This document shows positions 1-7,602 of a stretch of 14,760 bases of DNA, in pieces. The stretch's first letter is position 1; each line of letters starts with the position of its first letter. The position numbers were made by a program, and so were the translations under genes. The notes under the pieces were generated by a model that was not told the DNA's origin, ran no database searches, and was given only the letters and a program-made list of their open reading frames with translations. This DNA comes from Caryophanales bacterium UBA6769 (GTDB lineage Bacteria > Bacillota > Bacilli > Bacillales > UBA6769). The stretch is from positions 1-14,760 of the forward strand of contig DKGN01000056.1 in NCBI GenBank assembly GCA_002453275.1. The letters run 5' to 3'.

Positions 1-590
1 GGAATGGTGCAGTATCCTAGTCAGTCCTCCTATCCTGAAGGCGGGCCTAAAAATCTGCCAAAGGGCATATCGATGAAGTTCCTTGTGACGGCTTGAGGCG
101 CCCAGCCTTGGGTCGACGCTGGGAGTTAAGGTTGCGGGGCGATCCACAAGGGCATGTGGGCGTTGACCCTGCTACCGCGGAGGCCCATACTCGTAAATTA
201 TCTTTTAAGAGAAGTAATTTATGAGATGGGGTATGAACCTGTTTAGCAGGGAGACCTGTTGGCAGCGTAGCCTGCCTTGCGTGGTGTAGTGGGGATGTGG
301 GTTACCGACTTTTTGAAACTTGACCGGTCGTTTCGATTAGTCGTTGTCACTTGAAACCTACGCTGCAAAAGAGGCTAAGAAATGGTATAGGATTGTTGAG
401 GAAAACTCCTAGACTGTTCGATTCGACATTTAAAGGGGATTATAGTACGGACTAAGTGGTAATCCAGTCCGGTGTTTGGTGACAACACCGATATCACTTT
501 AAAGGGAAACCGCCATTATGGTGACATATTGGCAGTGATATGGGAAAACCTACTGGACCTAAGCCGTAGTTTTTACCTTTTAAATGACCA
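1..590 (+). ncRNA. ole: OLE RNA (ornate, large, extremophilic RNA)
   Basis: This stretch has no credible plus-strand reading frame. It is visibly richer in G and C than the genes around it and is full of complementary segments, as expected of a structured RNA. Helices I can pair by eye are 40-44/55-59, 101-106/118-123, 144-148/155-159, 190-200/215-225 (11 bp with one G-U), 238-241/247-250, a perfect long-range 9-bp helix 262-270/358-366, and 470-476/484-490 inside 491-497/535-541. The identification rests on overall sequence character, the ~600-nt length, and the position directly upstream of an oapA-like gene and dxs, which is the classic OLE setting. In H. halodurans, OLE RNA is abundant, gathers at the membrane with OapA and other proteins, and is linked to tolerance of cold, short-chain alcohols and magnesium stress. 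The 5' end may lie before base 1. The 3' end is not fixed and could extend to about 600-626. Confidence 0.9.
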
Positions 591-626
591 CTCCTTACAT
601 ACTATGAACGTTTATAAAATAAGGAG
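591..626 (+). promoter_or_regulatory. Hairpin that can hide the oapA ribosome binding site
   Basis: Bases 591-597 (CTCCTTA) are perfectly complementary to 620-626 (TAAGGAG), giving a 7-bp stem with a 22-nt loop. The 3' arm contains the whole AAGGAG Shine-Dalgarno sequence (621-626) of oapA, whose ATG follows at 632. The pairing is seen directly. That it lowers or regulates OapA translation is inference. The 5' arm also resembles the 16S anti-Shine-Dalgarno, so any such stretch near a ribosome site would pair by chance more often than random sequence. It could instead form part of the 3' end of OLE RNA. Confidence 0.5.
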
Positions 627-631
627 CGCGT

Positions 632-1234
632 ATGAAGCTACCATTTGATAAATCTATCAACTGGAGTATATCTGTTGCCGTTATCACGTTTGTGTTAGCG
701 GCTCTTTTTGCAATTATATCAACTGCACTATTGAACGGATTGTCTTGGGCTGCCGGTATGATTGTTGTTTTTTGTATTGTACTTATCGGTATACTTTTTG
801 ATATTATTGGCGTAGCTGCCACTGCGTCGCAAGAAAAGCCGTTTCACGCAATGGCGGCTGAGAAAGTACATGGCGCCAAACAAGCTATTCTTATAACAAG
901 AAATGCAGATCGTGTTGCCAGTTTTTGTAATGACGTCATTGGGGATATATCGGGTATCGTTAGTGGAACTGCATCCGCAATCGTCGTCATTCAATTAACT
1001 ATTCAATTTGGACAAGGTGATGGATCTCTTTTTCAAACTATCGTATCAGTAATTTTTACAAGTGTCGTTGCTGCCATGACAGTTGGGGGAAAAGCACTTG
1101 GCAAAACGTATGCGATTCGCTATTCTAAAAATGTTGTCTTTCAAGTTGGGCGACTGTTATATATACTAGAAGAGAAATTAAAAATAAAAATCACCCCACG
1201 AATATTTAATTCGAAACGGCAGAAAACGAAATGA
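632..1234 (+). CDS. oapA: OLE-associated membrane protein OapA
   Basis: This is a 200-residue integral membrane protein with about four hydrophobic segments (roughly residues 12-34, 38-63, 104-127 and 133-153). Segments 2 and 3 are separated by a soluble stretch (about 64-103), and the C-terminal tail is basic (about 182-200, ending in a Lys/Arg cluster). The region from FDIIGVAA (56-63) to the Asp-rich NDVIGD (100-105) resembles the DUF21/CNNM-CorC membrane domain. The DxxxD pair (D101, D105) matches the acidic motif noted as conserved and functionally needed in OapA. OapA binds OLE RNA and places it at the membrane, and the complex is tied to magnesium homeostasis and stress tolerance. The start is ATG with AAGGAG (621-626) 5 nt upstream. 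It sits immediately after OLE and 19 nt before dxs, and is probably co-transcribed with both. Family assignment comes from sequence character and context, without a database search. Confidence 0.88.
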   Translation: MKLPFDKSINWSISVAVITFVLAALFAIISTALLNGLSWAAGMIVVFCIVLIGILFDIIGVAATASQEKPFHAMAAEKVHGAKQAILITRNADRVASFCNDVIGDISGIVSGTASAIVVIQLTIQFGQGDGSLFQTIVSVIFTSVVAAMTVGGKALGKTYAIRYSKNVVFQVGRLLYILEEKLKIKITPRIFNSKRQKTK

Positions 1235-1253
1235 AAGTGAGGATATATGTTTA

Positions 1254-3149
1254 ATGGACTTAAGAATGATAAAGGAACCCTCATTTTTAAAAAAATATTC
1301 CACTCAAGAATTAACGGCACTTGCTGAAGATATACGTTCTTTTTTAATTGAAAAATTATCGGTTACAGGTGGGCATTTAGGACCAAACCTTGGCGTTGTT
1401 GAGTTGACGTTAGCGTTGCATAAAATATTTGACAGCCCAACGGATAAAATAATTTGGGATGTTGGTCACCAATCCTATGTTCATAAAATATTAACGGGTA
1501 GGGCCGATAAGTTTGAAACCCTTCGAAAATATAAGGGGTTATCTGGATTCCCTAAACGAAGTGAAAGCGATCACGATATTTGGGAGACTGGCCATAGCTC
1601 GACTTCACTATCGGCTGCAATGGGAATGGCGGTAGCTAGGGACTTAAAAGGGACAAACGAACATGTCGTTGCTGTTATTGGTGACGGTGCATTAACTGGT
1701 GGCATGGCATTAGAAGCCCTGAATCATATCGGTGATGAGAAGAAAAATTTAATTGTTATATTGAATGATAATGAAATGTCAATTGCTCCGAACGTCGGAG
1801 CATTACACAATATTTTAGGTCGAATGAGAACGGCTGGTAAATACAACAAAGTAAAAGACGACGTTGAATATTTAATGAAAAAGATACCTGCTTTTGGTGG
1901 GAAGATTGCTTCAGTAGCAGAACGAGTAAAAGATAGTGTAAAATACTTGCTCGTTCAAGGAATGTTCTTCGAAGAACTTGGATTTAAGTATTTAGGCCCT
2001 GTAGATGGACATAATTTTGATGATTTAATGGAAAATATGAATTATGCAAAGAAAACGGATGGACCCGTTCTTCTTCATGCTATAACAAAAAAAGGAAAAG
2101 GCTATTTTCCAGCTGAAAATGATAAGGTTGGCACGTGGCATGGACTTGGTCCATACAAAATTGAAAGTGGCGAAGTCATCAAACAAGCAAGCACTGGACC
2201 GGGCTATAGTAAGGTTGTAAGTGAAACATTACGAAAGTTAGCGAGGGAAGATGAGCGCATCGTTTTGATCACTCCCGCAATGACCGTTGGGTCAAAGCTT
2301 GAGGAATTTGGAGAAGAATTTCCTGAGCGACTTTTTGATGTTGGAATTGCTGAACAGCATGCCGTTACGATGGCGGCCGGCTTGGCAATTGATAAGATGA
2401 AACCCGTATTATCAATTTACTCAACGTTTTTACAGCGTGGATATGATCAATTAGTTCACGACGTTTGTAGACAAAACCTTAACGTATTCTTTGCCGTTGA
2501 TCGCTCTGGCTTCGTAGGAGCAGATGGAGAAACTCACCATGGTGTTTTTGATATAAATTTTATGAGACACGTTCCTAATTTAACTATTTTAATGGCAAAA
2601 GATGAAAATGAGCTTCAGCATATGGTGTATACCGCCCTGCAACATGAAGGACCTATTGCGGTTCGCTTCCCGCGTGGAAACGGTTATGGAATTAAAATGG
2701 ACGAAGAACTTCGGGAAATCCCGATCGGGACGTGGGAAGTGCTTCGAGAAGGCTCGGATGTTGCGTTACTGTCCTTTGGGCCAATTTTACAAGAGGTTCT
2801 GCAAGCTGCTGATGAATTAGAGAAGATTGGCATATTTGCTCGCGTTATCAACGCGAGAAGTATTAAACCGCTTGATGAAGCGATGTTAATTCAATTAGGT
2901 CAAGAAGGCATTCCGATTGTCTCGATTGAAGAAGCTGCTTTACAAGGTGGATTTGGCAGTTATGTATTGGAATTTATGAACGAGCAAAAATTTAACACGA
3001 CAATTGAACGGATAGGCATACCAGATGAATACATTGAGCACGGAAGTGTGTCAGACTTGCTTGTAGAAGTCGGGCTTACGAAAGAAAATATCGTAAATCG
3101 GGTAAAAGTTATGATCCAAAAGCAGTTAAGGGCTTTAAAAAATGGCTGA
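1254..3149 (+). CDS. dxs: 1-deoxy-D-xylulose-5-phosphate synthase
   Basis: Dxs is a cytoplasmic thiamine-diphosphate enzyme. It condenses pyruvate and glyceraldehyde 3-phosphate to DXP, the first step of the MEP isoprenoid pathway and a precursor of thiamine and pyridoxal. The 631-residue length is normal. The N-terminus (MDLRMIKEPSFLKK) and GGHLGPNLGVVELT (39-52) match Bacillus Dxs. GHSSTS (113-118) and the ThDP motif GDGALTGG (143-150) with LNDNEMSI (170-177) follow. The central transketolase domain carries DVGIAEQHAVTMAAGLA, and the C-terminal transketolase domain follows it. The chosen ATG (1254) has GTGAGG (1237-1242) upstream. An earlier ATG at 1247 is in another frame. The stop overlaps the tlyA start by 8 nt, suggesting translational coupling. 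Confidence 0.97.
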   Translation: MDLRMIKEPSFLKKYSTQELTALAEDIRSFLIEKLSVTGGHLGPNLGVVELTLALHKIFDSPTDKIIWDVGHQSYVHKILTGRADKFETLRKYKGLSGFPKRSESDHDIWETGHSSTSLSAAMGMAVARDLKGTNEHVVAVIGDGALTGGMALEALNHIGDEKKNLIVILNDNEMSIAPNVGALHNILGRMRTAGKYNKVKDDVEYLMKKIPAFGGKIASVAERVKDSVKYLLVQGMFFEELGFKYLGPVDGHNFDDLMENMNYAKKTDGPVLLHAITKKGKGYFPAENDKVGTWHGLGPYKIESGEVIKQASTGPGYSKVVSETLRKLAREDERIVLITPAMTVGSKLEEFGEEFPERLFDVGIAEQHAVTMAAGLAIDKMKPVLSIYSTFLQRGYDQLVHDVCRQNLNVFFAVDRSGFVGADGETHHGVFDINFMRHVPNLTILMAKDENELQHMVYTALQHEGPIAVRFPRGNGYGIKMDEELREIPIGTWEVLREGSDVALLSFGPILQEVLQAADELEKIGIFARVINARSIKPLDEAMLIQLGQEGIPIVSIEEAALQGGFGSYVLEFMNEQKFNTTIERIGIPDEYIEHGSVSDLLVEVGLTKENIVNRVKVMIQKQLRALKNG

Positions 3150-3954
3150 AAAAGAACGAATTGATTTACTTCTTGTTAAGAAGGGCTTATTTGATACGAG
3201 AGAACAAGCAAAACGCGCAGTAATGGCTGGAATTGTGTTTGTTGAAAATCATCGGATCGATAAACCTGGCCAAAGACTTAGCGCTGATATAGAAATTACA
3301 GTCAAGGGCAACAAACAAAAATATGTTGGCCGCGGTGGCTATAAATTAGAAAAAGCAATAGTCTATTTTCAACTTGATTTAAACGGTGCAATTGCAATCG
3401 ATATTGGGGCATCAACAGGGGGTTTTACTGATTGCATGCTCCAATCCGGTGCAAAAAAAGTATATGCAGTTGATGTGGGCTACAATCAGCTTGCCTGGAA
3501 ATTAAGGAATGACGAGCGCGTCATCGTGAGAGAAAGGCTCAACTTTAGATATGCTCATCCAGAAGAATTTGTGCCAAAGCCATCGTTTGCAACGATTGAT
3601 GTTTCATTTATCTCTTTAAAACATATTTTACCGAAGTTAACCGACATCATTGCAGAAGACGGGACTGTTGTTGCTCTTGTTAAGCCACAATTTGAAGCAG
3701 GAAGAGAAGATGTTGGCAAAAGAGGGATCGTGCGTGAAAGAAAAACGCACGTTCAAGTCCTTCATAAAATGATTGAATTTTCTAACGAGCTTGGCTTTGT
3801 CGTTTCTGGATTAACGTATTCCCCGATAACAGGTGGAGATGGAAACATTGAGTTTCTCATGTTATTACGCTGGACGAACGAACCGCTAATTCAAAACATC
3901 CCTGCACCTGAACAAATCGTGACGAAAGCCCACAAAAATTTATTTCGCACATAA
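3142..3954 (+). CDS. tlyA: TlyA-family rRNA 2'-O-methyltransferase
   Basis: This 270-residue protein resembles B. subtilis YqxC and the TlyA family, often mislabelled hemolysin A. An N-terminal S4 RNA-binding domain (about 5-60) is followed by an FtsJ/RrmJ-like Rossmann methyltransferase domain. The SAM-binding motif DIGASTGGFTDC is at 87-98. The expected K-D-K-E catalytic tetrad can be traced as K68 (GYKLEKA), D153 (TIDVSF), K181 (LVKPQFE) and E237 (GNIEFL). Family members 2'-O-methylate cytidines in 16S and/or 23S rRNA. The target in this organism cannot be read from the sequence. The ATG lies inside the 3' end of dxs (8-nt overlap) with AAGGG about 10 nt upstream, so translation is probably coupled to dxs. 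Confidence 0.92.
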   Translation: MAEKERIDLLLVKKGLFDTREQAKRAVMAGIVFVENHRIDKPGQRLSADIEITVKGNKQKYVGRGGYKLEKAIVYFQLDLNGAIAIDIGASTGGFTDCMLQSGAKKVYAVDVGYNQLAWKLRNDERVIVRERLNFRYAHPEEFVPKPSFATIDVSFISLKHILPKLTDIIAEDGTVVALVKPQFEAGREDVGKRGIVRERKTHVQVLHKMIEFSNELGFVVSGLTYSPITGGDGNIEFLMLLRWTNEPLIQNIPAPEQIVTKAHKNLFRT

Positions 3955-3975
3955 AATAGTAAATGAGGTGGTTTC

Positions 3976-4425
3976 ATGACGAAGGGGAAGCGCCATATTA
4001 AAATCCGAGAAATCATAACAAGGGACGAAGTTGAAACTCAAGATGAATTAGTCGATTCTTTAAAAAAAGCTGGTTATAACGTAACTCAAGCGACTATATC
4101 TCGTGACATTAAAGAACTTCACTTAGTTAAAGTTCCATTACCGGATGGACGTTATAAATACAGTTTGCCTGCGGACAATCGATTTAATCCATTGCAAAAA
4201 TTAAAAAGAACTCTCGTTGACAGCTTTATTAACATTGATTACTCAGACAATTTAGTCGTGCTAAAAACATTACCGGGAAATGCCAATGCAGTCGCTGCAT
4301 TGATTGATAATTTAGATTGGCAAGAAATCATGGGAACTATTAGTGGTGATGATACGATCCTCATCATTTGTCGTAGTAAAAAGCAAAGCGAAAGTATTAC
4401 GAACCGTTTTTTACGAATGCTTTAA
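3976..4425 (+). CDS. argR: Arginine repressor ArgR/AhrC
   Basis: A 149-residue protein of normal length for the arginine-responsive regulator. The N-terminal winged-helix DNA-binding domain (about 1-70) contains TQATISRDIKELHLVK (37-52), the recognition helix region. The C-terminal oligomerisation and arginine-binding domain includes GNANAVAALID (101-111) and GTISGDDTILI (120-130), where the acidic pair contacts arginine. Arginine promotes hexamer formation. The protein then represses arginine biosynthesis and activates catabolism by binding ARG boxes. The start is ATG with GAGGTGG (3965-3971) upstream. It lies 21 nt after tlyA and just before recN, the usual Bacillales order, so it is probably expressed from the shared operon transcript. 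Confidence 0.96.
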   Translation: MTKGKRHIKIREIITRDEVETQDELVDSLKKAGYNVTQATISRDIKELHLVKVPLPDGRYKYSLPADNRFNPLQKLKRTLVDSFINIDYSDNLVVLKTLPGNANAVAALIDNLDWQEIMGTISGDDTILIICRSKKQSESITNRFLRML

Positions 4426-4440
4426 TAAGGTGTGATTTTA

Positions 4441-6132
4441 ATGCTGGCCGAGTTATCGATTAAAAATTTTGCAATTATAGAAGAACTAACTTTAAATTTT
4501 GACGAAGGATTAACTGTATTTACAGGGGAAACAGGTGCTGGTAAATCGATTATCATTGACGCTATTCATCTTTTGTCAGGTGGGCGAGGTTCTGTTGAAT
4601 TCGTACGGTACGGTGAAAAAAAAGCCGAGCTTGAAGGCCTTTTTTTTGTTGATGAAACACACCCTGTCATGTCAAAGCTTGGAGAATATGGTATTGAATC
4701 GGGAGAAGGAGAAATCATTCTCCAACGTGAAATTTCACACACAGGTAAAAGTATTTGTAGGATTAATAATAAACTTGTCACGCTCACGATATTACGCCAT
4801 GTTGGTGGAATGATTGTAGATATTCATGGACAGCATGAGCATCAAAGTCTCATGCAAACTGAAAACCACATCATACTACTTGATGATTACGGTAAAGATA
4901 AGGTTAAGCCGTATTTAAATAAATATAAAAAATTGCACACACATTATATGCAATTAAAAGAAAAACAAAAACAATTAGCTAACGATGAACAACAAATGGC
5001 GCATCGTCTAGACTTAATACAATATCAGGCTAAAGAAATTGAAGAGGCCAACCTGCTTCCAGATGAAGAGGAAGAGCTTAACCAAGAGAAAATAACATTG
5101 TCCAATTATGAAAGACTGTATGAATCGATTGGCAGTGCCTATAAAGCATTGTCAGAGGATAATCGGGGACTATACTGGGTCGCAAATGCAATGAATGAAT
5201 TAGAAGGTGTTAGTGAGCTTGAAGCCGAATTAAAAGCAAGTCAAGACGCTGTAACAAATTGCTTTTACGTATTGGAAGACGTCAGTTCGCAGTTAAGAGC
5301 AAAATGGGATAGTCTTGAATTCAATCCAGAACGGCTTGATTATATCGAAGAACGATTGAACGACATTAACCAATTGAAAAGAAAATATGGATCGACGATT
5401 AAAGAAGTTCTTAACTACGCAACAAAAATCAAAAGCGAGATAGATACGATTCAAAATCGTGAAATCCATCTTGAAGAAATTGACAAGCAAATTAAAAAAA
5501 CAGAACACGACTTACTTAAGGCTGGGAACAGGCTCAGTCAGGCTCGTAAAGAAGTCGCTGAAGTGCTTGCAAAATTAATTCAACAAGAACTGGAATCGCT
5601 TTACATGGACAAGACAAAATTTAAAATTCAATTTACAAAGACAGAGCGACAATTTTTAAAAGATGGAATCGATGTAATTGAATTTTACATTTCTACAAAC
5701 CCAGGAGAACCTTTAAAACCGCTTATCCGTACTGCCTCAGGTGGAGAATTGTCGAGAATTATGTTAGCCTTAAAAACGATATTTTCTAGCCAAGAAGGTA
5801 TCACATCCATTATTTTTGACGAAGTCGATACAGGTGTCAGTGGAAGAGTCGCACAGGCAATGGCTGAAAAAATCCAAAACTTATCGCTAACATCGCAAGT
5901 GTTTTGTATTACTCATCTTCCCCAAGTTGCTGCAATTGCAGACAACCACTTGTACATATCAAAAAAGACAACAAGTAATAATCGTACGATTACAGACGTT
6001 AGTTTATTAAACGACGAAGAAAAAATTAAAGAAGTCGCACGAATGCTTTCCGGCGCAAAAATGACTGCTTTAACAAAGCAACATGCTGAGGAATTAATTG
6101 AATTAGCATCTAAAATAAAACACCATTCATAA
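4441..6132 (+). CDS. recN: DNA repair protein RecN
   Basis: This is an SMC-like ATPase acting early in double-strand break repair, where it gathers DNA ends and aids RecA loading. From ATG 4441 it is 563 residues, slightly shorter than B. subtilis RecN (576). The Walker A motif GETGAGKS is at 29-36. A long glutamine- and lysine-rich coiled-coil middle (about 150-380) follows, then the ABC signature TASGGELSRIM (about 430) and Walker B IIFDEVDTGVSG (about 456), with the C-terminal THLPQVAA. I chose ATG 4441 because AAGG (4427-4430) is correctly spaced and MLAELSIKNFAIIEEL matches the family N-terminus. The in-frame GTG at 4432 is only one base from the ribosome site. It ends the operon, followed at once by a terminator. 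Confidence 0.96.
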   Translation: MLAELSIKNFAIIEELTLNFDEGLTVFTGETGAGKSIIIDAIHLLSGGRGSVEFVRYGEKKAELEGLFFVDETHPVMSKLGEYGIESGEGEIILQREISHTGKSICRINNKLVTLTILRHVGGMIVDIHGQHEHQSLMQTENHIILLDDYGKDKVKPYLNKYKKLHTHYMQLKEKQKQLANDEQQMAHRLDLIQYQAKEIEEANLLPDEEEELNQEKITLSNYERLYESIGSAYKALSEDNRGLYWVANAMNELEGVSELEAELKASQDAVTNCFYVLEDVSSQLRAKWDSLEFNPERLDYIEERLNDINQLKRKYGSTIKEVLNYATKIKSEIDTIQNREIHLEEIDKQIKKTEHDLLKAGNRLSQARKEVAEVLAKLIQQELESLYMDKTKFKIQFTKTERQFLKDGIDVIEFYISTNPGEPLKPLIRTASGGELSRIMLALKTIFSSQEGITSIIFDEVDTGVSGRVAQAMAEKIQNLSLTSQVFCITHLPQVAAIADNHLYISKKTTSNNRTITDVSLLNDEEKIKEVARMLSGAKMTALTKQHAEELIELASKIKHHS

Positions 6133-6136
6133 ATTC

Positions 6137-6164
6137 GCTATCCAATACTAGGATAGCTTTTCTT
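6137..6164 (+). terminator. Rho-independent terminator after recN
   Basis: A perfect 7-bp stem GCTATCC (6137-6143) / GGATAGC (6151-6157) with a 7-nt loop is followed by TTTTCTT. It starts 5 nt after the recN stop and closes the dxs-tlyA-argR-recN transcription unit. Confidence 0.88.
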
Positions 6165-6173
6165 ATCTTTACA

Positions 6174-6204
6174 GTTATAATAACTTGCCTCGAGGTTAAC
6201 TATA
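6174..6204 (+). promoter_or_regulatory. Weak candidate forespore promoter for spoIVB
   Basis: GTTATA (6174-6179) and AACTATA (6198-6204), with an 18-base spacer, loosely resemble sigma-F/sigma-G -35 and -10 elements. B. subtilis spoIVB is transcribed in the forespore by sigma-G, with a sigma-F contribution, so a promoter is expected in this 94-nt gap. The match is imperfect and no better candidate was found by eye. Confidence 0.25.
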
Positions 6205-6253
6205 AGAATGCAGCCATGGTGGAGGTGTGGATAAGAAGCGAGGAGTGAAATTG

Positions 6254-7561
6254 GTGAAGAGGATAAAGATAAGAAATATAGTTGGTTTAGTTCTCCTTAG
6301 TTTCTTACTAACAGCAAGTTTTTCTAAATCATTTCAACAATATTTAAATATCCCTAATGAAGTTCGACTATTTCAAAATGATGAAACAACGATTCAAAAT
6401 ATCCCCGCAACATCAGAAATAGTTCAAAATAAAAATAAAACATCAATCAGTTTACATGAGATTGTGGATAAAGGAAATTTAGAGATTAAAGGTGTGGTTG
6501 CAGGAAAAGAATCTGTAACGGTCACTACAGGGGGATTTCCTGTAAAGAAAATGGATGTTAACGTTCTTCCCAATTTTCGTGTGAAATTAGGTGGTCAATC
6601 TGTTGGTGTTAAATTAAATACGTATGGGGTACTTGTAGTTGGTCATCATCTTGTTCACACGTCACAAGGTGATCAATCACCAGGCGAATCAGCCGGAATT
6701 GAAGTTGGAGATGTGATTACGGAAATTAACGGTAAAAAGATAAAGCAGATGACAGACCTCGCTCCTCATATTGAAAAGGCAGGAAAAACTGGAAAAGAAC
6801 TAAGCATGACCGTTTTACGTGAAAATAAACAAATTGAAAAAACACTTAAGCCAGTTAAAGATTCCAATGAAAAATCATTTAGAATCGGGTTATATATTCG
6901 TGACTCCGCAGCAGGGGTAGGAACTTTGACCTTTTACGATCCAAAATCAAAAAAGTACGGTGCACTTGGTCATGTAATCTCTGATATGGACACTAAGAAG
7001 CCCATTGTAGTGAACAACGGACAAATTTTAAGCTCCTCGGTTTCGTCAATAGAAAAAAGTAGCAATGGTCATCCCGGGGAAAAGGTTGCCCAATTTACAA
7101 ATGAAAAGCCGCTAGGAAGTATATCGAAAAATAGCCCCTTTGGGATTTTTGGAAAGTTAAACTATTCTGTAAACAATGAAATTAATGATGATTTAGTTCC
7201 CGTTGCTTTACCAGAGGAAGTTGAAGAAGGTCCAGCTCAGATTTATACCGTATTAGAAGGGGATAAAGTCGAAGCATTTGAGATCGAGATCGTTAGCTCT
7301 GTAAAACAAAAATTCCCTGCTACAAAAGGGATGGTTATTAAAATAAAAGATCCTCGTTTATTAAATAAAACGGGTGGAATTGTTCAAGGAATGAGTGGCA
7401 GCCCAATTATTCAAAACGGAAAATTAGTTGGAGCAGTCACCCACGTTTTCGTTAATGATTCTACAAGTGGCTATGGCGTTCATATTGAGTGGATGTTAAA
7501 AGAAGCAGGTATTAATATTTATAACCGCGATGCTAAAGATTCAAAGCGAATGGCGAGCTAG
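6254..7561 (+). CDS. spoIVB: SpoIVB sporulation signalling serine peptidase
   Basis: SpoIVB is made in the forespore and acts in the space between the forespore membranes. It cleaves SpoIVFA so that the SpoIVFB protease can activate pro-sigma-K in the mother cell (the sigma-K checkpoint). From GTG 6254 it has 435 residues (B. subtilis 426). A membrane anchor lies at about 8-25, and a PDZ domain at about 105-195 contains GESAGIEVGDVITEING (144-160). The SA-family peptidase domain has a candidate catalytic triad H240 (ALGHVISD), D366 (IKDPRLL) and S381 (GMSGSP). GTG 6254 is favoured because AGGAG (6241-6245) lies 8 nt upstream and the resulting N-terminus aligns with the family. The upstream in-frame GTG at 6227 is one base from GGAGG and would add nine residues. 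TTG 6251 is also possible. Confidence 0.95.
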   Translation: MKRIKIRNIVGLVLLSFLLTASFSKSFQQYLNIPNEVRLFQNDETTIQNIPATSEIVQNKNKTSISLHEIVDKGNLEIKGVVAGKESVTVTTGGFPVKKMDVNVLPNFRVKLGGQSVGVKLNTYGVLVVGHHLVHTSQGDQSPGESAGIEVGDVITEINGKKIKQMTDLAPHIEKAGKTGKELSMTVLRENKQIEKTLKPVKDSNEKSFRIGLYIRDSAAGVGTLTFYDPKSKKYGALGHVISDMDTKKPIVVNNGQILSSSVSSIEKSSNGHPGEKVAQFTNEKPLGSISKNSPFGIFGKLNYSVNNEINDDLVPVALPEEVEEGPAQIYTVLEGDKVEAFEIEIVSSVKQKFPATKGMVIKIKDPRLLNKTGGIVQGMSGSPIIQNGKLVGAVTHVFVNDSTSGYGVHIEWMLKEAGINIYNRDAKDSKRMAS

Positions 7562-7580
7562 CTCACATTCGCTTTTTTTT
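7543..7580 (+). terminator. Terminator overlapping the spoIVB stop codon
   Basis: AAAGCGAATG (7543-7552) pairs perfectly with CATTCGCTTT (7566-7575), a 10-bp stem, and a run of eight T follows (7573-7580). The 5' arm lies within the last codons of spoIVB, and the TAG stop (7559-7561) sits in the loop region, where GAG/CTC can extend the structure. It separates spoIVB from spo0A transcription. Confidence 0.9.
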
Positions 7581-7602
7581 TACCATTAAAGACTCCGATT
7601 AT

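Noticed and set aside
1..590. Ribosomal RNA, T-box, riboswitch or group II intron as an explanation for the structured region
   Set aside because: No recognisable 16S/23S/5S landmarks, no T-box or known riboswitch core, and no intron domain V were seen. Length, layout and the oapA-dxs neighbourhood fit OLE RNA.
595..994. Minus-strand frames antisense to the oapA region
   Set aside because: They are composition shadows of oapA. They have no ribosome site, no recognisable domain, and conflict with a well-supported membrane protein gene.
2602..2820. Alternative-frame open reading frame inside dxs
   Set aside because: It is a shadow of the strongly conserved Dxs C-terminal region, with no ribosome site or domain. 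Similar shadows inside recN, bcd, lpdV and bkd genes were dismissed for the same reason.
4432..4440. GTG at 4432 as the recN start
   Set aside because: It is one base from AAGG, and the extra three residues are not in the family. ATG 4441 has correct spacing and a matching N-terminus.
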